64,000 bases of DNA from Viola odorata (Eukaryota > Streptophyta > Magnoliopsida > Malpighiales > Violaceae): the NCBI GenBank assembly GCA_963691705.1, contig OY829540.1, positions 71,100,367 through 71,164,366 on the forward strand, in the 5' to 3' direction. Below are positions 34,520-44,900 of the stretch, one piece after another. The translations under genes and the position numbers were made by a program. How positions within the stretch are numbered: the first letter of the stretch is position 1; each line of letters opens with the position of its first letter. The notes below the pieces were generated by a model. The model worked only from the letters and a program-made list of their open reading frames with translations, did no database searches and was not told the DNA's origin.

Positions 34520-35239
34520 ATGATTGGATTAGCAGTAATGAGAGCAGTGGTGTTGATGGTGATTCTATACTATATCACCATCAATGCTACCGCTGATATT
34601 CCAAACACTTTGTCACTATAGTGGCCAACATCTGTCTGCGAAATGTTTGGAATTAACTGTAAAGTGGGGAGCGGGTTAGGTTGAGGGATGGTTTCACCAT
34701 CCACGGCCTTTGACCAATGTAAAGCCATTGAGGCCTGGGGACCCCATGTCAAGCCGAACCATTTGATAATTTTAAATTCCAGATCAAGGACGGAGGGAGA
34801 CTTAACAAATATATGGTCATCCCTAAATACAGAATCATCAACAATTCTAGCGACACGAGTGGGAAACGCAAGGAGCCTGCACCGAGCCATTGATGGGGTT
34901 GAAGGAGTACTTCAAGAAGACAATTCAGTTGTAACGAGGAAATTGTTGTGGACATTCTGCAAAACGCAGGTACGTACCTAAACGATTAATAATTCTTTAT
35001 TTTATTAACATTAATAATTAATTATTTTGTGGCAGGAATTACTCTTGGGAGCCGTCATTCTCCCTCAGAATTGATAGAGAAAATCGGTCATAGGATGCAG
35101 AAAATTAGAAAGCATTCCACGTCCAACTTATGTAATAGTAAAAGTACAATTTTGCATCAATGCCGCAGGTACGGAAATAATTGACTGCCAAAGTTCAGTA
35201 CTTGATGCAAGCTGCCCCTTAAAAGAGGAGCCATCATAA
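34520..35239 (+). pseudogene. RNase T2 (S-RNase-like) pseudogene, right copy
   Basis: Divergent twin of the left copy. ATG at 34520 opens a signal peptide (AVMRAVVLMVILYYIT) and DIPNTLSL, then a stop replaces Glu before WPTSVCEM. The cysteine-containing block NCKV remains, but the first catalytic motif is rearranged: sequence matching FTIHGLWP is out of frame. The second catalytic motif is broken by a deletion relative to the left arm. After an intron-like interval (about 34971-35035) the C-terminal block VQFCINAAGTEIIDC is intact and ends at 35239. No product is expected. The inactivating changes differ partly from the left copy, so both decayed after the inverted duplication. Confidence 0.83.
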
Positions 35240-35364
35240 GCTTCCCAGCTCTAGATTCATCAATCCATATCCATGAATGAATTGTTAAGTGAAATTTTGA
35301 GTAAAGGGAGGGACAGGTAATTGGGACAGAGACGTTAGGCAATGCACAGAAAGTGCCCTCTAAG

Positions 35365-36128
35365 TAGGGTTGCCCAAAATTTTCGATACCCGAATTTCTG
35401 ATTTTTCCCGACCCTAATTTTTCAATTTCGGAATCGGAAATTCAAGTTCGGGTATCTTATTTCCTAAATTTTAATTCGGGTCGGAACGGAATGAATTTTG
35501 AAAAATTCAAGTACCCGAAATACCCGAATTTAACAAGCCTAAAACGACGTCGTTTTATGTGCAACCCAAATAAGTGAATAACCTATCTCATTGTCCTCCT
35601 CTTTCGATTTCAATTCATTCTCACTCTCTTACCAACACAACCAGCGCCGCCGTCCACCAGCGCCGCCCGTTCACTATCACCAACACAACCACAACACAGC
35701 ACCGCCGTCCACCATCACCAACACAACTAGCGCCGCCCGTTCACAACCATTCTCCTCCCGATCTTCAACACACAAGTCCACCATCAATCATCACCAACAC
35801 ACATCGCCGTGTTTCCAGATCTGAGGTTAGTGACAAGTTGTTCAGATCTGAACAGAAGAGGGCTTGAGGTTTGCTTGGATTGTGTAGTTGGATTCGCAGG
35901 AAAGGAAAAAAATGCAGGAAAGGCAAAAAAATGCAGGAAAGGCAAAAAAATGCAGGCAAAGAATGGGCTAAAAATTTGGCTTAATCTGTATGTTTAAAAT
36001 TGGTGGAAATTGTCAAAATTTATATTCCGAAATTTGGGAAATTATGAATTTGGAAATTCGAGTTTGGAAAGCATTTTAAAATTTCGGGTTCGGGATGGAA
36101 ATTCGGAATAACCGAATGGGCACCCCTA
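35365..36128. mobile_element. hAT-like non-autonomous element (764 bp) with 8-bp target duplication
   Basis: Ends are TAGGGTTGCCCA at the left and, read inwards, TAGGGGTGCCCA at the right. They are flanked by the direct 8-bp repeat CCTCTAAG (35357-35364 and 36129-36136), the size made by hAT transposases. Interrupting the otherwise continuous right arm confirms it as an insertion. The interior has CCG-like rich palindromic ends (cccgaattt, aattcggg), a CACCAACACAAC-rich pseudo-leader and a short tandem run of a gcaggaaaggcaaaaaaat unit (about 35897-35960). There is no transposase. Confidence 0.9.
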
Positions 36129-36410
36129 CCTCTAAGTCTACCCAAGACGACAGCCTGTTCTTAATTTTCTTTCCCAAAAATAAAAATAAAAAGAGATTCG
36201 TGCTCATTATTTCTGAAAAAAATGTAAATTTAGACCAATTGCTTTGCTTATATTCTGATATTATGATATGTTTTCGGGACACTCAATTTTATAACTCGAA
36301 ATCGTAGCACAATTAGTAAATACGTAGGTCATGAATTCAAATTATAAGCAAAGCCACAAACTTTATAACATGAAAGGAAAATTTAAAAGAGTGGACAAAC
36401 CAGTGCTTAA

Positions 36411-36584
36411 GTAGACAGCAGCGTCAACACCAAAAACTTTGATAACATCTTGTTCAGTTGAAGAGAAAAATTCCTTGATCCAAGCAAATGGATTCCGGGT
36501 CCGGGACCCGCCTTCCCATGGATCCATGCCTTTCAAGATCCGGTTAGGATAATAGACAACAATGTTTCTAGGTTTCCTCCACAA
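36411..36584 (-). pseudogene. CSC1/OSCA-family ion channel fragment
   Basis: The minus strand from 36584 encodes VVYYPNRILKGMDPWEGGSR, then NPFAWIKEFFSSTEQDVIKV and GVDAAVY. This matches an N-terminal region of plant CSC1-like (DUF221/OSCA) proteins, hyperosmolality-gated calcium-permeable channels, specifically the At4g35870-like branch as I recall it. After GVDAAVY the similarity ends, where the parent would enter a membrane helix. Only about 58 of more than 700 residues are present. It is a stranded exon fragment. Confidence 0.75.
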
Positions 36585-36760
36585 CCAACAGTGACGGAGC
36601 TAGCCTTCGATGCTTGGGGGGGCGAGATTAAAAAAAATTATCTGTAAAATATGAACATTATTGTCAATAATTATTATAGTAATAAATTTAATATGTATTA
36701 TGTCTAATTAATTAAATTACCTGAACGGTACCCAACGCGTTTTCAAATCAACAAATCCAT

Positions 36761-38110
36761 CTAATCCTCATCATAGATAAACTTGGGCAGTTTCCTCATA
36801 AGATCCTTCCCTTCAGTTCCAGCTAATACTCTGCTGATCTATACATGAAATCAAGAAAGAAGTCTCACTAATTTAGTAGTGATGAAAGGTAAATAAAAGC
36901 AGTTCTCGTTAGAAGTTACAACTGTAAATGCCAACTCAGAAGTAAAGGATTTGATGGTGTAAACTATTATTCAAGATCATAAACATCAACAAAACATCCC
37001 TTTACATTATCAACCCATTATTTATTGACAAAAAGACATGGATAGTTGGGGTAGAATCTGTGAGTCAAAGGATGAATCAAATGATGATGCATGTAATTGT
37101 ATGTTAAACATATCAGTAAGGGTGTGAATTAGTGTAAGACCTGAGGTGCATAGACACAACCAAGTGCGCCGACAATGAGTCCTCCCCGCACAAATCCACC
37201 AACAAAGAGATTTCCGCTGCTTGGTCTTCCACCGTCATCACTATAAAAACACAAAGAGCAGGTTCACATCAATAATAACCAGAAAAGAAAAAGTTCCAGA
37301 CCCATAATGTGAACATGTTAAAGCGCGCGCGCACACACACAAAACACCATAATATTGGTCTTAAAGGAGAATAAACGAATCATCCAGAACAATGTCAGCT
37401 AGCTCCCCACACTTATAATTTTCCTTATCATCAAAAACAGATCCACTTATTTAATTAGTGTCTTACATGTAGTGTGAATGCCCCAATGTATCAACTTTTA
37501 AGACCACAAAAAATGACATAGGGTTCGCAAGTTTGCATCAAAAGGAGCAGATTTTGATTAAGAAATCATGTTGTCAAATGCTTAACCCAACTAATTAGGA
37601 GCGAACTAAGAACAAAGAGCAGATAGATCATAAAAAATATACCAATTTGATCTGATTTGATTTATTTCTCTTTACCTATAAGCAGCTTGAACGGCGAGTG
37701 AGCTCCGTCGCAGTTTCCGAGGATGATTCAAACTGAATGACAAATTAGAAGGGGCACCGGCATGGAAATGCTTAACCAGAGAAGTCTCTACCAGAACAAA
37801 TCATCATCGTAATTGTAGTAATTAGATGGACAAATTATCATTATAAAGAAAATTGGGGAAAACAATGCATAAAACCAAATCGAATCCAACCAAAGATCAA
37901 AATCCAAATTCAATTCAATTAATTAATTAAACTGACACAAACAAAGCATTTTCTACCTCAAAAACGGAAACAACGAAGAAGATCCTTCCATTTAAGGAAT
38001 ATTAAAGAAGAGAGAAGTATGTGCTTACACTCGAGTGACGCGATTATCCTAGGTGTACAGAGCGTCCCCTTCCGAATTACAATACACGATGGCGAAAATT
38101 TTGGGAGTTA
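36761..38110 (-). pseudogene. Decayed gene for a small plastid membrane protein
   Basis: Three exons read on the minus strand with good borders: 37787-37676 (LSFSLNHPRKLRRSSLAVQA, transit-peptide-like), 37240-37141 ([20 protein letters not shown], a Gly-rich membrane helix ending in APQ) and 36838-36761 (VLAGTEGKDLMRKLPKFIYD, then EDstop). This resembles, from memory, a conserved chloroplast inner-membrane protein (Arabidopsis At1g42960 type) that normally continues for about 50 more residues after FIYDE. A first coding exon near 38090-38029 (GTLCTPRIIASLE) has no ATG in frame, and its junction to the next exon makes a stop. It is therefore judged a pseudogene or truncated copy. Confidence 0.65.
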
Positions 38111-38382
38111 GGTTTTGAATTGGGGATTTCGGATTTTTAGAAAATTTGGGTATTTTTTGAGTGAAATTGAAGGTTGGGTTTTGTTTAGAGAAGGATCAGG
38201 AGTTAAAGTTTCAATTTTGGGAGAATTTGGAGGTGATTAAAGTGGTTTAATGGAGGAAATTTGGTTGAGGGAGAGGGAGAGGGCGGGTTGGATCTACATT
38301 TGTTTTTTTTTTTAACCACTAATATACTAATGATATATATTAAAAAAAAATATTAAAAGTTGCTCCGTCCTTGTGAAGAGAG

Positions 38383-40036
38383 TAGGGCTGTTCAACGGAA
38401 TTTCGGAAGTTTAAACTTCGGTTTTCCGAACTCTTCAAAATAAATTCCGTTCCGTTCCGCAGTTGCTGTATTCCGAAATTCCGAATTCTGAAATTATTTC
38501 GGAACGGAATTTCAGAAAACCATATTTCCGAAGTTTCACAAAACCAATTAAAAGGACAAAATCTGCACCTGCACTTTGTGTTTTCTTCTGATATGGATGA
38601 TAAAACCACAACAAATAACATAAGGAGCATCAGGAGCATGATCTTCGGCAGCTGCAACTGAGGGTTCTGCTCCTACTTGCTCTCGGGAGGGAGCAGCAAC
38701 AATGTCAACAATAGGAGTCACATTCTCCATTTTCATAAAACTGAAACAAAAACAGAAATTGATGAGACAGTTATTACCAGAAATAAGTAGTAAGGACAAA
38801 ACATGAGAATTAAAGATTTACACAAATAAACACAGTCCCCTAGCATCTTTTCTCGAGTGACATGACAAAACAAAAATGTAATAAGGACAAAGTTTTGATG
38901 AGCTATTTTTTATAACGGAGCAACTATTCAACCAAGTTGGCACACAACAGAGTTGGCATTCTGTTTCATTACACTCAATTCTTTATTATTAAATCTATTT
39001 CACACTTGTATACTCGTTTATAATATTCCAAACTTCATTCTCGTCATCAATTTCATTCCGGCAACCGTCAATTTCCAAACTCACAAGGTACAAATTGATC
39101 AAAATCAAAATTCAATCATGAAACTAGGAAATGTTTGAAATTTGAACAAATACCTGGAATGATATATGATTGTCTTTGGTATTGATTTCAGTTTTTCTGG
39201 GCAAACTATCAGGGTCTTCAGATTGCAAGAGATGAATTCCAATTCCAAACCCAAACAACCTACACCCAAAAAAACAGAACAAATTTAGAAACAAGAAACC
39301 CCTTTAAAGAACACGGAAATCAGCATCATTGCACACAAAATTCAGTTCACTGTCAAATGTTACAAGCAAGAGGGAAAAAAGCTCAAATTACAAACAACTA
39401 AAGCCTCCAAGTAATGACAAAGCCCCTTAAATCAAACAAATCTGTAACTCAATACACAACACTCAACATAGAAAATCAAATCCCCAAATTTTAAAATTAG
39501 GGTTTACCGTTATCAAGGGGATAAGAGAACAGGGGAACAGGGTGCTACTGGTTGGAGTCGGAGTTGGAGGGAGAGACAGCGCCGGAGGGAGAGAGAGAGC
39601 GTCGGAATCGGAGGACAGCGCTGGAGGGAGAGAGAGAGCGTCGACCGAAATAGGAGAACAAGGCTGATGAGAAGCAAAGGGTGTGGTATGTATGCTGGTC
39701 GGAGGATATTGCCGGAGGGACAGAGACTGAGAGAGAGTGAAAGAGGAGAATTTGTAGAGTAATTGAATTATTGAGATTTGAGCAAGCGAAGAAGAAGAAG
39801 AAAGATGTTTGTCTGCGACTGCGCTGCGATGCTAGGTATGGTATGTATCCAATTTGGAAAATAAAACAGCCTTATATATTAACGGAATTTCGAAAGTTCG
39901 GTTTAAAAAAATTCCGTTCCGTTCCGTAAATTACGGAACGGAAATTCCGAACTTTCGCAATTTTGTTTCCGAACAAGCAAAACTTCGGTTTCGGAATTGC
40001 AGAAGTTCGGTTGTTCCATTCCGTTGAACAGCTCTA
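38383..40036. mobile_element. hAT-like element (about 1.65 kb) with inverted ends
   Basis: The left end reads TAGGGCTGTTCAACGGAATT and the right end, read inwards, TAGAGCTGTTCAACGGAATG: 18 of 20 identical. Flanks are gaagagag on the left and aaagagag (or aagagagg) on the right, a near-perfect 8-bp duplication. Subterminal regions are dense in short inverted words such as ttccgaa, ttcggaa and cggaacgg. A minus-strand frame (about 38731-38548) starts MENVTPIVDIVAAPS, is Ala/Pro/Glu-rich and could be the first exon of a hAT transposase, but no RNase-H-like or dimerisation domain follows. It is probably a deletion derivative. Confidence 0.8.
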
Positions 40037-41826
40037 AAGAGAGGAGGTAGGTGAGAGAGGAGCGCGAGAGAGAGGTAGGTGAGAGAGGAGGAACGAACAG
40101 GAGAATGATTTTGGGTTTTTTTATTTTGGTAACCCTCGTTATAATTTGGCAAATCATAAAAAAAAATTGTGACTTCAAGGGGATTCCCTTCAAAATGGAA
40201 CTCAAATGTATAACCACTGAAACAGAGACAACCTTTAATAAATATTGCATATATATATATATATATACCACTTTTATCAGTTCTACAGTTCGGTTTACGG
40301 GTTTTAGTAGGGATAGAACCGGACCGAACTGAAAATTTTCAGTTCTTATTGAAATAAAATCAAATTGAACCGGAAAGTTACGGTTCGATTTGGTTCAAAA
40401 TACTCCAATTTCGGTTCGATTTCTAGGTAGGATCGATTTTCTTACACCCCTAGGAGTGACAGAATGAAATTTTTAGATTTGTAATAATTTTTTTAAACAT
40501 TATATTAAGTTTTAAATTTATCTTTTTAAAAAAGATCATAACTTTTTTAAATGGATCAAATATTACGTTGCATAAGCCCCACTGATGACTAGGCTCCGGT
40601 GATGGGCTATGGCCTATGAGTAGTACTGAAATTCAAAACCCAAATACTTAATTACTAGGGTTGTCAAAATGGCCCTGACCCGACGGGTCGATTCGTATCC
40701 GATCCGTAATTTGACTCGTCGGATCATTACTTTTCGACCCGTTAAGTAAAGAGTCAGAAACGAGTCAACCTGTCGGATCGTGGGTACCACCATTATACTG
40801 TGATATAAATAAAATCAAATATTTTATTTATTTATAAAAAAGAGAGTTAATAACACAATCAAACACACAAAATAATAATTAGGTTATTGAATAAGGTTTG
40901 ATCAAATTACCATGAAAACAACATTATTTGTTCTCATTTTAATGTTTGGTAGATTATGCAGCCACACCTGAAATCCTCTGTAACAAATTTAAAATTAGTA
41001 AATATACAATTAAAATGATAAAATGAAACAATTTATAACCCATAAGTTCATTCTGCACATACATATGGCTAAATTCGAAGAATGGAATATAGACCTTCTT
41101 GCTGAATGGTCTTTATAAATCTAACGAGATCTAAATTTCCTAAAAAATCAAACTAAGTAAAAAAATTACAAAAGTTAGTCACAAGTATAAATATGAAAAT
41201 TGGATTGAAAAATTCCACAAGGATTAATTACAAAAAGTAATAGATAAATATAAAACTATTTGATAGTTAATTGAATCCTTATCACATTTTGGAAATTAAC
41301 TTTTAAAAAATCAAGATAAGTAAATTGAAGAGGATAGTACTCATCTTCTTTTGTTCTTTTTCTAAACTGTAGGCTCTAGCTGTCTGTCTTATTTTTTAAG
41401 GGAAAATGCAAGACATGTAATTTGATTTTAAAAAACAGAAGGATAATCATTATTAATTAGATTATATTATTATCATGTGCTTGCTACATCTACAAAATTG
41501 CGTCTTATTATGATGAATTCTATTTTTCTTGATTTGTTTTCATTAAATTATTTTCCAATTTCTTTTAATTTTCTACTATTTTTATAAGTTTTCTCAAGCC
41601 ACCACCTTTGCCGGTCAACACGAGGCAAAACTCAAAAGCAAACGCAAGAAAGTACTACCAAGCTTGGATACTAGGAATGAGTTAAATGGAAGTTACAGAG
41701 GCGATCAAATATAGTAATGCGACCTTCAATAATTGATAATGGCATAGCTGTAGTACTTCCAAAACTTGCAGCTGTGGTGTAAGTTTTCTTTAGCAGCTGT
41801 GCTGAGAAACGGGAAACACAGATGAA
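40037..41826. other. Spacer upstream of the remorin gene
   Basis: Holds a TA microsatellite (about 40249-40268), two decayed element-like blocks (about 40297-40451 with accgg/ccggt palindromes, and about 40663-40790 beginning ctagggttgtcaaaatggcc) and copy 2 of a 74-bp dispersed repeat (41073-41146). No gene is supported. The last several hundred bases are likely remorin promoter and leader. Confidence 0.5.
41073..41146. repeat. Dispersed 74-bp repeat, copy 2
   Basis: Matches 31515-31588 with one substitution (cttcttgctgaatgg here, cttcttgttgaatgg there). Direct orientation, 9.6 kb apart, flanks unrelated. Confidence 0.85.
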
Positions 41827-41946
41827 TTGAGATTTGAGATACTCTCTTCACTACATCAGTCTTCTCCACTCTTCTTTTCTCGCCCGAACAAAAGGAAGAT
41901 TCAAAGATGCAATGAAGTATTAAAAAGAAAAAAAAAAGGGCGGAGT

Positions 41947-44900
41947 ATGGACTACGAAAGGATCCAAAAGCCTCTGGTACTTTACTTCATCCGTCTACGA
42001 TTGATCCTTCTTTCTCTTTTCTTTTCCTTTCTGGGTTCAGTTTTTTTGCTCTCTCTTCTTAAAAAAGATCTATACTTTACTTTTCCGTTGTGGGTTTTGG
42101 GCGTAAGGGTGTTTGTGTTGCTGTTTTTGGATTGTTGGGTTTTAAGCGGATCTGTGAAATTGACAATGTGAGGGTTTTGGACAGGGCGGCGGAGGGTCGG
42201 GTGGTGGTTTGTCTCCTGCCAAACTTAGAAACATGCTGCTGGGTGTGGAGAAGAAGAGAAAGGAACAACAACAATGGTTAGAACATGAAGAAGAGGATAA
42301 GAAGGCAGTGATTGAATCTGCTAGCACATTCACTTCTCATGATCAAGCTGGTATTTCTTGCGTTCTTTCCCTTTTTCAGCCAGTCTCCTGTGTGTCTAAT
42401 GTTCTAGTATTATTTGAGAATGGAAGAATTGATTTGAAAATCGTAATGCTGGTTGCACGTTTTGGGAAGTTGTATTGTAAGCTGAACAGTGTACATTGAA
42501 TTTCTTGCAGGTTCTGACCCTTCTGATGATTGCAAAGATGTAGATGTTGTTTCTGTACTACCCGAATGCTCCACTTCAGCCTCGGCTGATCCGATGCCTA
42601 CAGTGATGTTCGGTGATCGTGGATCAAGGGATCAGTCTTTTCTCAATTCCAGAACTAGGTCCCAGGATGTCCAGTCCTTGGATTATGAGAGTGGCCATGA
42701 TACTAGCGGTGTGCCCTCCTCTGCTTTTGAGTTTCAGAAGGGGGAGCGAGCCTCACAGAGAGTGGCTCTTGCTCCCTTCTCAAAACCAGCTCCATCCAAA
42801 TGGGATGATGCCCAGAAATGGATAGCCAGCCCCACCTCCAACAGGACAAAGACAGGGCCAGGTGTTCAAGGATCCAGAAAAACAGGTGGCGCTATAAGTC
42901 GGCAATCTTCCACAAAGGTTGTGGTGGAAGTTCCAGATCAAAAAGTTATTACATTTGAAGAACCAGATACAAAACGAGTTGACAACAGTCAACAAAAGAA
43001 TGAGACTGGGGTGCAGAAATTTGTTAGTTCAGAGTCCGATCGATACCCACTTGCAGATGCTTATGGCAAGGACAGGCTCATGATTCAGAGTACTGTTGCA
43101 GAGCCAGCAAGTAAGAATCTGTTGTTGAGTTTCATTTATTTGCATGGTCATCTTTTGCACTAATCTCGGCCGTAATTCGTTGGGTTTGCACCTTCAATGC
43201 TGCATTGGCACTACATCAAAAGATTCCTTTGTCAAATGAAGTTAGCCATTGTTTAATAATTTTGTTGGCCTGTGATCTGTTGTCATGTTATTTTGGCAAT
43301 TCTCACTCAAAAAGCAGTATTCATTCTTTATGAACATGAATATGCAGTAATATGAGTTTTGCCCACTACCTTTTGGAATTTGTTTGTCAGGAAAAACCTT
43401 GCAGCTTTCAAATTGCCTTATAATCTTTTTGGATCTGTTTATTGATTCTAGATACCGCATGAACTTTCTCATCTCCAAAATTAGCTAGAAGAACCTCTAG
43501 GTAGCATAACTCAGAATTTCCTATAGCAGCTAAGTGGATTTGCTGATCACTAGTGTTAAGTGAAGCCTAGTTGTTGTGGTCTGTTTGAACAACGTTTGCA
43601 TTAGTATGACAATGCTTTAGTTTAGCCAAAAAGCATTTTTTGGACTGGACTTTATCAGTACTAACAAGGTAGCTTGGGTGAGGTGGGTAGACATGGCTTA
43701 GTGTTACTTCACTGATAATTCTCTAAGTTATGTGGTGGGTTCTCTAAATTGTATTAGGCAATAGTTTCTCAATGCCACCGATGGTGGATTTTCCCATTTA
43801 TAACTGCTGACAGATTTTTTGGAAAGTAATAGAATACTTATTTTTCTACAAGAAGCTGATAATTTTAATTTCAGTAAAAATACAGTAAAGTGGAAGAACA
43901 CAAGGCCAGCACGGTTGTCTGTAGAAATCCTGTAAATGCTGGCCACTCTAAAGAACTGTTGTTTAGTTTGTCTACATCTTTAAGGGGTAATGATCTTTTG
44001 GGAGAAGAAAATGGTGATCTTATCATTTTACTATTGTTCTAAATAGGCATCATTAACGCCTTAAAATGTGGAACATGACCAGGCCAGCATGGCTGTGGCT
44101 GTAGCTTGTAGAAAGTGCCAAAATGTCGGCTCCATATTTTAAAGTGGTAATGATCTTTTAGGAGAAGACAGTATAGATCTTATTATTCATACTATTACAT
44201 GATTACATGATTACATAATTAATGCTTTGAAGCATAACATTCATGAACGTGTTCTTATTTTCTGACAGTTAATTTAAGCCAGCACGATTCCTATTTGGCC
44301 ATACACAGTGCAACTGCATTTATTCCACCTCCTTCAACTGCTAGGTCTGTATCAATGAGGGACATGGGTACGGAAATGACTCCTATTGCTAGTCAAGAGC
44401 CTTCTAGGAGTGGAACTCCAGTGAGGGCAACCACGCCTATGCGCAGTCCAACTTCTTCTAGGCCATCAAGCCCTGGAAGACATCATCCAGCTTCATCTCC
44501 AACAAATCCTCCCAATAACATTTCGGATCCAAACAATGAGTTGTCTGAAAAAGAGCTGCAGATGAAAACCAGGAGAGAAATTATGGCTTTAGGGACCCAA
44601 CTGGGTAAAATAAACATTGCTGCCTGGGCAAGCAAGGAGGAGGAGGATAAGGATGCATCCACTTCACTAAAAACTGTGGCATCAGAACAACCTACAAAAA
44701 GTGTGATTGAAGCACGCGCAGCAGCGTGGGAAGAGGCAGAGAAAGCCAAATATGTGGCCAGGTACTTAACTATTCACTATTAATTTGTGTCTTGTCTCTT
44801 TTCTCTTTAGCCCCATTGCTTTAGAAGTTCAGATGGTGTTTCTTAACTTATAAGCACACTCAGTCACATGTGAGTTTGAAGTTCTAAAAACTGGTAAATT

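Larger units (their letters stand above)
34306..36290. repeat. Right arm of the large inverted repeat
   Basis: Reverse complement of 33071-34265, interrupted by a hAT-like element at 35365-36128. It contains the second RNase T2 pseudogene. Close to the loop the arm has two tandem copies of a motif built on gttgttcaacaatatataac, also present in the left arm. Confidence 0.9.

Noticed and set aside
33308..35239. Active self-incompatibility (S) locus
   Set aside because: Both RNase T2 copies are broken, no F-box genes accompany them, and the SPH gene 12 kb away belongs to an unrelated self-incompatibility system. Proximity is taken as chance.
35574..35867. Thr/Pro-rich 97-residue frame inside the hAT-like element
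   Set aside because: Low-complexity CACCAACACAAC repeats produce it in more than one frame. There is no domain.
40297..40451. A third hAT-like element (TAGGGATAGAACCGG ... CTTACACCCCTA)
   Set aside because: Ends are only loosely inverted and no 8-bp direct repeat flanks them, so it is noted only as decayed repeat sequence.
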